A DNA stretch of 64,000 nucleotides. Source: Mycobacterium sp. M26. Its GTDB lineage: Bacteria > Actinomycetota > Actinomycetes > Mycobacteriales > Mycobacteriaceae. The position numbers were made by a program, and so were the translations under genes. Each line of letters begins with the position of its first letter. Position 1 is the stretch's first letter. The DNA is taken from NCBI RefSeq assembly GCF_001494595.1, contig NZ_LN929907.1:1493468-1557467 (forward strand), written 5' to 3'. Positions 56,486 to 64,000 of the stretch are shown one piece after another. The notes under the pieces were generated by a model. The model did no database searches. It was not told the origin of the DNA and worked only from the letters and a program-made list of their open reading frames with translations.

Positions 56486-56935
56486 ATGGAGCTTTTGACC
56501 ACCGTGCTTCTGGATTGGTTGGACATGATGCGACTGTTTTTCGCTGGATTGGCAGGTTTCGCGGTCGGATTCTTGCCGTGGAGGTGGTATTGCATCATTC
56601 CGATGGGCTTCGCCGCGGGGATGCTGGTCAAACCAGCCAGCCGCCTCCTATTGCGATCTGCGAGGTGGCGAAAATGTCGTCGGTCTATTGGGGCGTTGAT
56701 GGGTCGCGTTCCGGCCGGCGTCGTTGGCATCGTGTTGGGATCCGTGCTCGCAACGTTGGGCGCGGCTGTTATCGGGTTGTACTTGCCATTCCTAGAGCTA
56801 AGCGGCGCTAGTCTTTGGCCGTTCCTGTTGCCAGCTATACAAACAGTGTTGGGAGTTGTCATCCTCGTGGTGGGCATTCGCGAGCGGATGCGGTCCAAGA
56901 GATTGCACGCGCACCAAGCCCCAAAACGTCGATAG
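56486..56935 (+). CDS. Small multi-pass membrane protein
   Basis: 149 residues from ATG 56486 (TTG 56480 is an alternative; no good binding site for either). Hydrophobic segments at about 17-33, 35-49, 76-100 and 109-131 suggest four helices, with a basic Arg/Lys loop (RLLLRSARWRKCRRS) and a basic C-terminus, which would place both inside the cell. No family recognised. The opposite strand is also open, but its product is a Pro/Arg/Thr-rich sequence with no hydrophobic pattern. It precedes the STAND-like NTPase gene by 496 bp. Confidence 0.5.
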   Translation: MELLTTVLLDWLDMMRLFFAGLAGFAVGFLPWRWYCIIPMGFAAGMLVKPASRLLLRSARWRKCRRSIGALMGRVPAGVVGIVLGSVLATLGAAVIGLYLPFLELSGASLWPFLLPAIQTVLGVVILVVGIRERMRSKRLHAHQAPKRR

Positions 56936-57431
56936 CCCGAGTTCCGTTCACCTCTCAGGCGACGCCGACATGCGGCTGTGGGGCTGGCCTCGAAAGGCCT
57001 AGCGCGGTCGGACAGGAACGGAGAAGTGTTCACCCAGTCCCGATCGGGCACGCTCGCGCTTGTCGGTGGCCTCGAAGAAAGTGGGCCTGCCGAGTCCCCG
57101 CCATGATAATGATGTCCGGTGTTAACAGCGATCTCCTTCCCGGGCGGCTTTACCGTTGGTGCCGGCCGAGTTCCCCAGAAGACATAGTCTTCTGATTAGC
57201 AACCAATTGGGAAGGGCAGAACCTTTGCAGTCGGCGCAGCGCACGCAAGGGAGCCCTATCCTCAGCATTTGCTACAAGTCGGGCCGGGCTGGCAGGGTCG
57301 GGCCTGAGCACGGGCGTTTGGCCGCCATGTTTTGCCGGGATCGCTCAGCTACCGCATTAGCGCTATAGTCTGCGGCTGAGCATCGCGTATTTGGGCACGA
57401 GTGTTGCTGCGGTTTAGTGGAGGTTAGGCCG
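56936..57431. other. Intergenic region before the STAND-like NTPase gene
   Basis: 496 bp in which I find no convincing gene; short frames here are Pro/Arg-rich and lack start signals. TATAGT at 57364-57369 is a plausible -10 for the NTPase gene, without a clear -35. GGAGG at 57419-57423 serves the ATG at 57432. Confidence 0.5.
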
Positions 57432-60065
57432 ATGGGCATTGGCGATCTATTTGCGCCCAAACTGGCGACAGTCAGCGCGCAGGACGTTTTCACCGATCGG
57501 ATGGACGAACAGGAAGCTTTCGACGCTGCAGTAGCTAACCACCTGGCGGATGTTGCGCTTCTAGGATCTGGTGGGTGGAGCTCGCAAGATCTAGATCGTC
57601 CACGACGTAACGTCCTTAGCTACTACGGAGTCGGGGGAATCGGCAAATCCACGCTCCTAGACCGTTTGGCTGATCGACTGGAGAAAGCGATTCGCCAGCC
57701 GGCACACTGGGGGCCGCCGCCTCAACTAAGTGTTGCCCCTATCGTTGTCCGCTTTGACATGCGGCATGGAGATACCCGCGGTATCGAACAGTTACTCATC
57801 ACTATTCGTGCTGAGCTTTCCTTTCATGGATTCCGGACAACCGCCTTCGATCTCTATTTGGCTCTTTATTGGGTTGACAATCATCCTAATGAACCACTGA
57901 ACGAATTTGCTCAAAGAAGTGGTGCACTGAGGCGGGCCGTGAGAAGATTGGGTTTGCAGGAGCACGTCGAATCAGCGGTAGGCGATGTAGTTGGCGTTCT
58001 CACGGGGGCTTCAACAGCAGGGATGTCTGCAGTTCGCTTGGCAACCGAACTTGGTCGGCAAGTCGCAGAGCGGAGGTTGCGAAAGACAGCGCTGAGCGAG
58101 TGTGCCTTGCTTGAGAGTTTGCTAGATGCCCCGAAGGACGAGGAATCACTCTCCTACAGCCCCTACCTGCTCGCGTGGGACTTGGAGCGCATTCAATCTG
58201 CTGCACCACGACTGATTATTGTCTTCATTGATACGTTTGAGGAGGCCTCGCCGGCGACATCTGCACTGCTTGAACGCGTGGTTTGGCTACTACCCAACGT
58301 TTTATTTGTCGTTGCGGGGCGAAATCGACTGGCATGGGATGGCGACGCTGGTGGCGTGCCGGTAATCACAGGCAGGACGCTAAATTGGTCCTCTCTTGAC
58401 CACCTTGCGACGGAGGAACCCCGTCAGCATCTCGTAGGCAATTTGTCCGACGTCGATGCGCGGTCCTATCTTCTTGCGTCGCTTGGCACGGCAATAGATT
58501 TGCAGTCGGTTGACTCGATCGTCGTCTCTTCAGGTGGGTATCCGCTTCACTTAGACCTGTCCGTTCAACGATTCCGCCAGATTGCGGTTTCTCGGCCGCC
58601 CAAAGCTGCAGATTTTGTAGCGACTTTCTCTCAATTGGCCAGCCGTGTCTTGCGGGATCTCTCTCCGGATGAACGACATGCCCTACTCGCTTGCTGCCTT
58701 TTCGACGCATTCGACGTTGATCTAATTCGCGACACGCTTGGACTGCGCCACAGCGGCCCTATCGAAATGCTTTTCGAGAAGCCACTCGTACAGGCGAACC
58801 CATGCCAACTCTATCGGTGGAGTATTCACAGAACACTGCGTCAGACTCTTCTAACATCGGAAGACTTGGGGGTCGATCAATGGACAAGGGCCGATTGGCG
58901 TCGCATAGCGCGACAGGCGATGGACGTTTTGAACAGTCATATCGCCACCGCCGACACTCAACGGCGAGAATTCCTGGCACTTCAGCTATTCCAGATCGCC
59001 TGGACTTTCGGTATCGCGGACAACCAACTTCCCCGCGTTGCTATCTCGCTAACCGGTGGTGGCAGCGTCAAACTCGATTGGGACCCCAAGCTCCTGCCAG
59101 GTCTGCGGGAGCCGGAAGCGCCCGAGTCGCCGTGGCTGTCACCGCTATGCCGTGGAACCGGTGTCGTCATGCAACGGCAGCGGATTCCGCGCGAAGAGGT
59201 CAATCGACGACTTAGTGCCCTGGCGGAATGCGCCCCCAGCTTCAGCGAGCTCGACATCCTCCGCTACTACCAAGCCGAAGCTGCAAGAGATATGGGGGAC
59301 ATCGAGCAATCGATGCAGTTGCTCGCCCGGATTCGCGCAACGGACGGACCGTTACGATTACAGGCAATTCATGGCACGGCCCATTTGTTACGGAGGCTCG
59401 GGAGGTTTCGTGATGTCGCAGAGCTTTTGAACACCAATTCTGAACAGCTCGTGCACGTCCATCGCCTCCGAGGTGACCTGGCCTGGACTCAGGGACAGTT
59501 GGTAAAGGCCGAAGAGCACTATGAAATGGCGGTGAACGCGGGCACATCGAGCGGTTCCGTTTCGGAGCAGGTGACGAGCCTGGCATCGATAGCCTTCGTT
59601 AGGGCCTGGCTTAATCCGGGGTCCGTACCCGAGGTCGTGGAAGGTGTCCGAGCAACGCTGGGCTCGCGCTTTCATAGTTTCTCTCATAGCCTCTGTGATG
59701 TTGCTCAGTTGTTGGCATCAGTAGAAAATCATGATCTATCTGAGCAGATTTACGCACATATCCGTTTTGAAACCGCTAGACTGCAACAACTTTCGCTTCT
59801 CGCCTACGCGGGCCTAGCTCGTGCCTTTAGTGGCGCGGTGCGAGGTGACAAGGATTTGATACTTTCGGCGCGGCGGGATCTTATTGATAAATGCGGCCAG
59901 AATGGTCAGTTCGATTACCTAGTTGAGGTGATCGACACGTGGACGGGAGGGGAAGTGGATACTCCTCGGGCGCAATGGATCGACCCTGAAGCGCTGTCGC
60001 GATGGAAAGAGTTGCCGGCTCAGAGGAGGAACTTGGATTGGCCCGTTACAGCGAGCTCACATTAG
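57432..60065 (+). CDS. STAND-like P-loop NTPase with C-terminal helical (TPR-like) repeats
   Basis: 877 residues from ATG 57432, with GGAGG eight bases before it. Walker A GVGGIGKST at residues 66-74; Walker B hydrophobic strand IIVFIDTFEEA with Asp267/Glu270; then VVAGRNRLAW (sensor-1-like Arg) and LLACCLFDAFDVDLIRDTLG in a winged-helix position. From about residue 560 the sequence is helical, with TPR-like pairs (RLRGDLAWTQGQLVKAEEHYEMAV; LASIAFVRAWL). This order (NTPase, winged helix, superstructure-forming repeats) is that of STAND signalling switches, which hold ADP until a ligand triggers oligomerisation. No obvious N-terminal effector domain: only about 60 residues precede the P-loop, so an effector in trans is likely. 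The 3' end overlaps the next gene by 28 bp. Confidence 0.78.
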   Translation: MGIGDLFAPKLATVSAQDVFTDRMDEQEAFDAAVANHLADVALLGSGGWSSQDLDRPRRNVLSYYGVGGIGKSTLLDRLADRLEKAIRQPAHWGPPPQLSVAPIVVRFDMRHGDTRGIEQLLITIRAELSFHGFRTTAFDLYLALYWVDNHPNEPLNEFAQRSGALRRAVRRLGLQEHVESAVGDVVGVLTGASTAGMSAVRLATELGRQVAERRLRKTALSECALLESLLDAPKDEESLSYSPYLLAWDLERIQSAAPRLIIVFIDTFEEASPATSALLERVVWLLPNVLFVVAGRNRLAWDGDAGGVPVITGRTLNWSSLDHLATEEPRQHLVGNLSDVDARSYLLASLGTAIDLQSVDSIVVSSGGYPLHLDLSVQRFRQIAVSRPPKAADFVATFSQLASRVLRDLSPDERHALLACCLFDAFDVDLIRDTLGLRHSGPIEMLFEKPLVQANPCQLYRWSIHRTLRQTLLTSEDLGVDQWTRADWRRIARQAMDVLNSHIATADTQRREFLALQLFQIAWTFGIADNQLPRVAISLTGGGSVKLDWDPKLLPGLREPEAPESPWLSPLCRGTGVVMQRQRIPREEVNRRLSALAECAPSFSELDILRYYQAEAARDMGDIEQSMQLLARIRATDGPLRLQAIHGTAHLLRRLGRFRDVAELLNTNSEQLVHVHRLRGDLAWTQGQLVKAEEHYEMAVNAGTSSGSVSEQVTSLASIAFVRAWLNPGSVPEVVEGVRATLGSRFHSFSHSLCDVAQLLASVENHDLSEQIYAHIRFETARLQQLSLLAYAGLARAFSGAVRGDKDLILSARRDLIDKCGQNGQFDYLVEVIDTWTGGEVDTPRAQWIDPEALSRWKELPAQRRNLDWPVTASSH

Positions 60066-60967
60066 TGGAAGCGAAGGAATTGCTGGAACCCTTCGCGGTA
60101 GCTCCCGACTCAATCACGCCGCTTTCGGGTGGTGCGGCAAATTCCTCATTTGTAGTCCATGATGCCGAAAGGGACTACGTACTCACGCTTCTCGACAACC
60201 ATGACTTCGAGTCTGCAATCGCGTTGGCTTCGACTATTGAGTACGCGGCTCGAAACGGTCTCGCGGTGGACCGACTCATCTCTACTCGTGAGGGCGCTCG
60301 CGTAAGTATGACGAAAAGCGGCGTGCCTGTGCTCGTCAAAGAATTTTTCCGCGGTCATGATCTCTGCAACCCGACGGCGAGTCAGATCCACAGTATCGGA
60401 GCAACTCTGGCCAAAGTCCATCAAGTCTCTCCGCCAAGCTTTCTTCACATCGGGACTAGGCGGCTGCCGGACGATCGGTGGAGCCTGATTGGACGGGCGC
60501 CGGAAGTCGTCGGTCTCCGTCGTTTGATGACTCGTGCAGACGCGATTGTCAACAACGACACTTGGAGGTCTTTGCCGACCGGCTTCTGTCATGGAGATCT
60601 CTTCGGGGACAACCTACTTGAGACTAATGAAGGCCTGATCCTTCTTGACTGGGAAACGGCTTCCGTCGAACCGTTCATTCTTGATGTCGGAATAGCATGT
60701 GTGGCTTACATCGAGGGTTATCCGGATAGGATGTCCTTAACTGTGAGGGAACTAGTCAACGGTTACCAGTCGGTCCGATCATTGCAGCGCTCCGAAATGG
60801 CGATGCTTCAGGATGCCACACTCTATGGGCTCGCAATGCTGGCGTTTCACCGCTTTGTCCGGCACAACGTGCGACATCCTGATCCCGCCAAGAAGGACTC
60901 CTACCGTAGTCTGGTCGATCTCGCTCAGCGCCTTGACTCCGCTGATTGCTTTCGTGAACTTGAATGA
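60038..60967 (+). CDS. APH-fold kinase (homoserine kinase type II-like)
   Basis: 309 residues from TTG 60038, because GGAGG lies eight bases before it inside the upstream gene; ATG 60002 is the alternative. The fold is that of aminoglycoside phosphotransferase/ThrB-II: ITPLSGGAANSSFVV (nucleotide loop), VPVLVKEFFRGHDL (Lys and hinge), TGFCHGDLFGDNLLE (catalytic loop, His185-Asp187, Asn192) and LILLDWETASVEPFILDV (metal Asp204). The small-molecule substrate is unknown; homoserine kinase proper would be encoded with threonine genes, so a dedicated role with the NTPase is more likely (inference). Translation is coupled to the NTPase gene. Confidence 0.8.
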   Translation: MARYSELTLVEAKELLEPFAVAPDSITPLSGGAANSSFVVHDAERDYVLTLLDNHDFESAIALASTIEYAARNGLAVDRLISTREGARVSMTKSGVPVLVKEFFRGHDLCNPTASQIHSIGATLAKVHQVSPPSFLHIGTRRLPDDRWSLIGRAPEVVGLRRLMTRADAIVNNDTWRSLPTGFCHGDLFGDNLLETNEGLILLDWETASVEPFILDVGIACVAYIEGYPDRMSLTVRELVNGYQSVRSLQRSEMAMLQDATLYGLAMLAFHRFVRHNVRHPDPAKKDSYRSLVDLAQRLDSADCFRELE

Positions 60968-61155
60968 ACGCGCGCAGGCTTCTACCGCGCAAGCAGACAG
61001 GTGTAGCCGCACTTCACGTGTCTGCAAATCAATTGGGTCCGGATGAAGCAATCCGAACCCAACTGCGGGTGGACTTAGTTCGTCGGTTGCCGGAGAGGGT
61101 CGGCGGTCGCGTTTATGCAGGGATCGCGCGGAAGATTGAACCGTCACCGGTTTGA
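60964..61155 (+). CDS. Possible 63-residue protein coupled to the APH-fold kinase
   Basis: The ATG overlaps the kinase stop (ATGA), the arrangement of a translationally coupled gene. The product (MNARRLLPRKQTG... to KIEPSPV) is basic, without a recognisable motif, and codon third positions are only moderately GC-rich, as in the neighbours. It may be a real small gene or chance. Confidence 0.35.
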   Translation: MNARRLLPRKQTGVAALHVSANQLGPDEAIRTQLRVDLVRRLPERVGGRVYAGIARKIEPSPV

Positions 61156-61353
61156 TCTGAGTTGGGTCACTTTGGTCAGTTTCCGGCGAGCGCAGTGCAT
61201 TGACCTGGGGTGATGCTTGGGCTTAGTCCATAAGCTACTGAGGGTTTCTCGCGGAATGTTGTGAGTTTCGGGGTGTAGATACGCGAAAGTTCCTGTCCTG
61301 CAACTGAATCAGCCGAACCTGCAGCCGGATTGGTATCTTCCCTCAGTCGGGCT
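61156..61353. other. Convergent intergenic spacer
   Basis: About 200 bp between the rightward kinase group and the leftward three-gene operon. No strong terminator hairpin was found. Confidence 0.4.
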
Positions 61354-62262
61354 TCACTGAAGATCGAATCGGCCGGCTCCGGCGCCATCCAAGGAAAAGT
61401 TCAGCCTCCGCCCGTTTGTCGTCGATAGGTCGATGTTGGTTGCTACAGGATTCATCGGATACCTCATGCCCGTCTTGCTGTTCTGGGCCCAGATCTCTGC
61501 CGAGCCCTTGGTTTCGAACGGCTCAGTCCAGTCGACGTGATTAATCACGACGTCACCGGTGAATGTGTCACTGTCAGGCAGATCGTATCTGCCCACGAAG
61601 TCCCAGCCTCTATACACCAGGACTCGGTTGCACCCGTCGACGTTACTGCCCTTGCGTTGGCCCAGGTGCACCTGCCAGAGTTCCGGTTCATGTATCCCGT
61701 TCTCTGCGTGTAAGTCCCAGCTTGCGCAGTTATAGAACCTGTCGCTGAAGGGGAAAGGCGTCTCGCGCAGCTTGGCGATCGTCTTCAGTTCAGCGTCGCG
61801 CCACTTTGACTGCGTGCTAGGTATGAGGACGATCAGGCATCCTACGATGCTGATCCACCCCAAAGTGACGGTGAAGACTCTTCCTCGCCAGGGCCGTCTA
61901 ACCACTAGAAACAGGCCAACACCGAACATGATCGGAACAAGCCCTGCCAAGTATGTCGGTAGAAAGTGGTCGAGAACACCGCGAACTTCCGGGTAGTAGA
62001 CACCCGGGTCGGGCTTAAGAAGGAAGGTCTTCGTCAGGAGGAAATGACCGATCAAGAATGGCGCCAATACCGTGACGGCGAGGAAACCAGCCAGCATCAG
62101 TGCACGAATATCCCCGGCGCGGAGAAGGCTAGCGGCGGCCTGGGTTTGGCGTTCAGCCTCCTCGGCTTTCCTGTCGCGTTCGCCTTGGCCCAGCGCACAA
62201 GCTGACTCCACGGTAGCGTCGACGAGCAATGTGAGCGCCAAAGTCTGCTGTGTTGAAGACAT
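61354..62262 (-). CDS. Three-helix membrane protein with shared N-terminal module and large outer domain
   Basis: 302 residues. The N-terminal 50 residues (LALTLLVDATVESACALGQGERDRKAEEAERQ) resemble those of the adjacent gene product. Transmembrane segments at about 54-76, 103-121 and 128-148 are followed by about 150 residues without hydrophobic runs, containing YNCASWDLHAENG, DGCNRVLVYRGWDFVGRYDLPD and NIDLSTTNGRRLNFSLDG. Two Cys could pair and the composition suggests a beta-rich domain outside the membrane. Family not recognised. Last gene of the kinase operon, 9 bp after its neighbour. Confidence 0.72.
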   Translation of the reverse strand: MSSTQQTLALTLLVDATVESACALGQGERDRKAEEAERQTQAAASLLRAGDIRALMLAGFLAVTVLAPFLIGHFLLTKTFLLKPDPGVYYPEVRGVLDHFLPTYLAGLVPIMFGVGLFLVVRRPWRGRVFTVTLGWISIVGCLIVLIPSTQSKWRDAELKTIAKLRETPFPFSDRFYNCASWDLHAENGIHEPELWQVHLGQRKGSNVDGCNRVLVYRGWDFVGRYDLPDSDTFTGDVVINHVDWTEPFETKGSAEIWAQNSKTGMRYPMNPVATNIDLSTTNGRRLNFSLDGAGAGRFDLQ

Positions 62263-62271
62263 TACAGTCGA

Positions 62272-62781
62272 TCACCGATGTCGATTGTTATGCAGAGACG
62301 AGATTAGGTACCCGATGAGACCAGACAAGCACGGAAGCCAGACGAAGGAAAGATCGATTAGTTGTCCGCGCGGCGGCGTGCTTCCCCACATTGAGGAGAC
62401 AAGTGGCATTGCGAACCATCCGCACGCCGCGCCGGCCAAGAGCGCTCCGTTCCTGCCAGGCCCAATACGTACGTCGACCGCTAGTGCTCCTATCACGAGG
62501 GCAGCACATATCAACGTCGTTGCCTGCCAACTACCACCGGCAACCCCGAGTCCGAGCGACACGGAGAGGATGAACCAGAGCGGTGTCAGCAAGAAAGCCC
62601 GAGTACGCGCGCTTCTGAACGCATCTCGAACCTCCTGCTGCCGGGCCTGCGCCGCGCGCTGAACTGCTTGGCGCTGTTCACCCTCCCTCCGCAGCAAAGT
62701 GCTCTTACCCAAGTCGGCCGCGGGCTGAACGGTGGCGTCTGCCAGCAACACCAACGCAATCTCTTCGTTCGAAGCTGGCAT
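62272..62781 (-). CDS. Four-helix membrane protein with the same N-terminal module
   Basis: 169 residues. IALVLLADATVQPAADLGKS followed by an Arg/Gln/Ala-rich helix (RREGEQRQAVQRAAQARQQEVRDAFRSARTR) parallels the neighbour's N-terminus; four transmembrane helices follow at about 62-81, 87-105, 111-131 and 143-162. Its ATG directly follows the kinase stop codon with no gap, so the two are co-translated. The charged N-terminal module probably lies in the cytoplasm, where it could meet the kinase (inference). Confidence 0.72.
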   Translation of the reverse strand: MPASNEEIALVLLADATVQPAADLGKSTLLRREGEQRQAVQRAAQARQQEVRDAFRSARTRAFLLTPLWFILSVSLGLGVAGGSWQATTLICAALVIGALAVDVRIGPGRNGALLAGAACGWFAMPLVSSMWGSTPPRGQLIDLSFVWLPCLSGLIGYLISSLHNNRHR

Positions 62782-64000
62782 TCAAAGCCCCGCGTCGCGC
62801 CGTAGTCTCACGAACCACTCCACTTCGTTCGCAGCCGACATGGCCGAGGATGCCACGCGGCTTCGAACATCGGTGATGTATCTGTCCGCCACCGTGCTGT
62901 CCGAGGCCGCGAGCAGCAGTGCCCACGTCCGGAGGTGCAGTAAGGCATCCGTCGACAGCGGTATACCCCGTTGTTGTGCAGCTTCGGTGGCCCGGTCGAC
63001 CAGGTCTCGCCAATTCGCCTCGATCATTCGATATCCCGACCGGGTGCCATTGTTCGCCACTGCGCCGATTACTTCGGCGCCAAAGAGGGCATCTATAACG
63101 TCCGTGTCGCCGTCCTGGACGAGGCGGCGAAGATCAGCTGGTGAACCGATCGGCTTCGAGCGGAAGGTCAGATTCGCCGTCGGTGACAGGCGGTTGACGA
63201 AGTAGGCGACCTTCGCGTCGGGATCCCAGTTGTGCTGCCGTATTTCGGAATAGTCGTCGCCCGTGCGTGCTTCGTCACGTAGCCAAGAGATAAGGCGGTC
63301 GGTACCTCGTCCGCTGAGCAGACGCGCCGCGTCGGTTGGCCGATCCGCCATGGCCTGACCCAACGCCGCTGGCGAGTCGAACTCTGCGACACCGGCGAAC
63401 GCAAACGGCTCGACAGGCGGCGAAGGTGCCGCTGTTGTCGAGAGGTCGGTCTCACTGTCGATCGCGCGGCGTACCTCGGGGTTCCCTCCTGCAAGCCAAG
63501 ACTCGACCTGCCCTGAACCCCAGCGGTGGTCGGGGTCGCGGGTGAGCAGCCCGGCCAGCAGCATTTTCCAGCGGCGGCGCCGAACTGGGGGCACGTCGAG
63601 TTGGTCGACAGCGGAAAGTGAGATGTCCCTGGAGATCAGATCAACTTCGATCGTGCGTTGGTTGGCCCAACCTTGTTCGCTGACCTGGTAGTACCCTCGG
63701 CCAACGAGCACGGTGTACATCACCATTCCCAGGCTCCACCAGTCGGCCGGCGCTCCCTTGACCCGCATGATCTCCGGCGCGTTGTATGCCGTGGTGCCAT
63801 GGCCGAAGTTACTCAGATTAGATCGCTCGCCCAAGTCGAGCGTAAGCCCGAAATCGCTTAGCACAAGCTCTGTTTCATCCGCGTTGCGGACAAGCACGTT
63901 ACGAGGCTTGATGTCTCCGTGGACAACTTTTCCGCGCTCTCCCTGTAGCGACTTGATGCACCACGACAGTCGCCCAAGAATGGTGGTCGCAAGCTCATCG
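62782..64000 (-). CDS. Ser/Thr protein kinase with long C-terminal region, 5' end outside the window
   Basis: At least 405 residues are visible; the gene enters from the right edge, so the N-lobe (glycine loop, ATP Lys) is not seen. Present are the catalytic loop VVHGDIKPRNVLV (HGD in place of HRD), DFGLTLDLG (Mg-binding), an activation segment GHGTTAYNAPEIM and WWSLGMVMYTVLVG. After the kinase lobe (ending about 125 residues on, at DPDHRWGSGQVESWLAGG) comes a Pro-rich linker and a 220-residue region (SPAALGQAMADRPTDAARLL; YFVNRLSPTANLTFRSKP; ALLHLRTWALLLAASDSTVADRYI) I do not recognise. No transmembrane helix or PASTA repeat, so it is not a PknB-type receptor. First gene of the operon with two membrane proteins. 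Confidence 0.85.
   Translation of the reverse strand, partial: DELATTILGRLSWCIKSLQGERGKVVHGDIKPRNVLVRNADETELVLSDFGLTLDLGERSNLSNFGHGTTAYNAPEIMRVKGAPADWWSLGMVMYTVLVGRGYYQVSEQGWANQRTIEVDLISRDISLSAVDQLDVPPVRRRRWKMLLAGLLTRDPDHRWGSGQVESWLAGGNPEVRRAIDSETDLSTTAAPSPPVEPFAFAGVAEFDSPAALGQAMADRPTDAARLLSGRGTDRLISWLRDEARTGDDYSEIRQHNWDPDAKVAYFVNRLSPTANLTFRSKPIGSPADLRRLVQDGDTDVIDALFGAEVIGAVANNGTRSGYRMIEANWRDLVDRATEAAQQRGIPLSTDALLHLRTWALLLAASDSTVADRYITDVRSRVASSAMSAANEVEWFVRLRRDAGL

Noticed and set aside
56356..57051. 231-codon minus-strand frame opposite the small membrane protein
   Set aside because: Pro/Arg/Thr-rich without hydrophobic or catalytic pattern; the plus strand shows four regular hydrophobic segments.
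46400..64000. tRNA gene, integrase or attachment site bounding the island
   Set aside because: No tRNA-like sequence, integrase or direct repeat was seen inside the window; the right boundary lies outside it.

Overview
The window comes from a mycobacterium, probably a rapidly or intermediately growing Mycolicibacterium. The evidence is gene content and order. Mycolic acid methyltransferases, lipG, an ABC1 kinase, a GH38 mannosidase, rplJ-rplL, mkl, rpoB-rpoC, end/nfo, lpqP, fadE8, echA4, a PaaX gene, echA5, a TetR gene, rpsL-rpsG-fusA-tuf follow the Rv0643c-Rv0685 order of M. tuberculosis. All names were assigned by reading the sequence and from remembered families; no database search was run.

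Region 1 (1-9.7 kb) is mostly minus strand: a DGPF protein, an ECF42-type sigma factor and an esterase cut by the left edge; two mycolate methyltransferases, LipG and an ABC1 kinase; and two DinB-fold genes separated by a rearranged 180-bp duplication. A divergent WYL regulator follows, with a clear palindrome between it and the DinB gene. Region 2 (9.7-20 kb) has a coupled mannosidase / small helical protein / ROK kinase operon, the L10-L12 genes behind a structured leader, the Mce ATPase Mkl and a molybdopterin oxidoreductase. Region 3 (20-25.7 kb) has two large secreted proteins built from four related alpha/beta-hydrolase domains, the second ending in a lipocalin domain. Region 4 (25.7-46.4 kb) is core: RNA polymerase beta and beta', DNA repair, an acyl-CoA dehydrogenase/enoyl-CoA hydratase operon with a PaaX regulator, then S12, S7, EF-G and EF-Tu, ending in a strong terminator.

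Region 5 (46.4-64 kb) is accessory DNA, AT-richer, with genes on both strands and several TTG starts behind ideal ribosome binding sites. It encodes a tail-anchored-like coiled-coil protein coupled to a BadF-type kinase, a VWA-like lipoprotein, a four-helix membrane protein, a membrane-anchored VWA protein, a STAND-like NTPase coupled to an APH-fold kinase, and a minus-strand operon of a Ser/Thr protein kinase with two membrane proteins that share an N-terminal module. The right edge cuts the kinase. A dead IS21 element carrying a complete IS481 element, plus an ISL3 transposase remnant, sits in the middle. Phosphotransfer, VWA adaptor, NTPase switch and membrane modules together suggest an envelope-associated sensing or conflict system that I do not recognise. 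This is the best candidate for something undescribed here.

No tRNA, rRNA or CRISPR array was seen.
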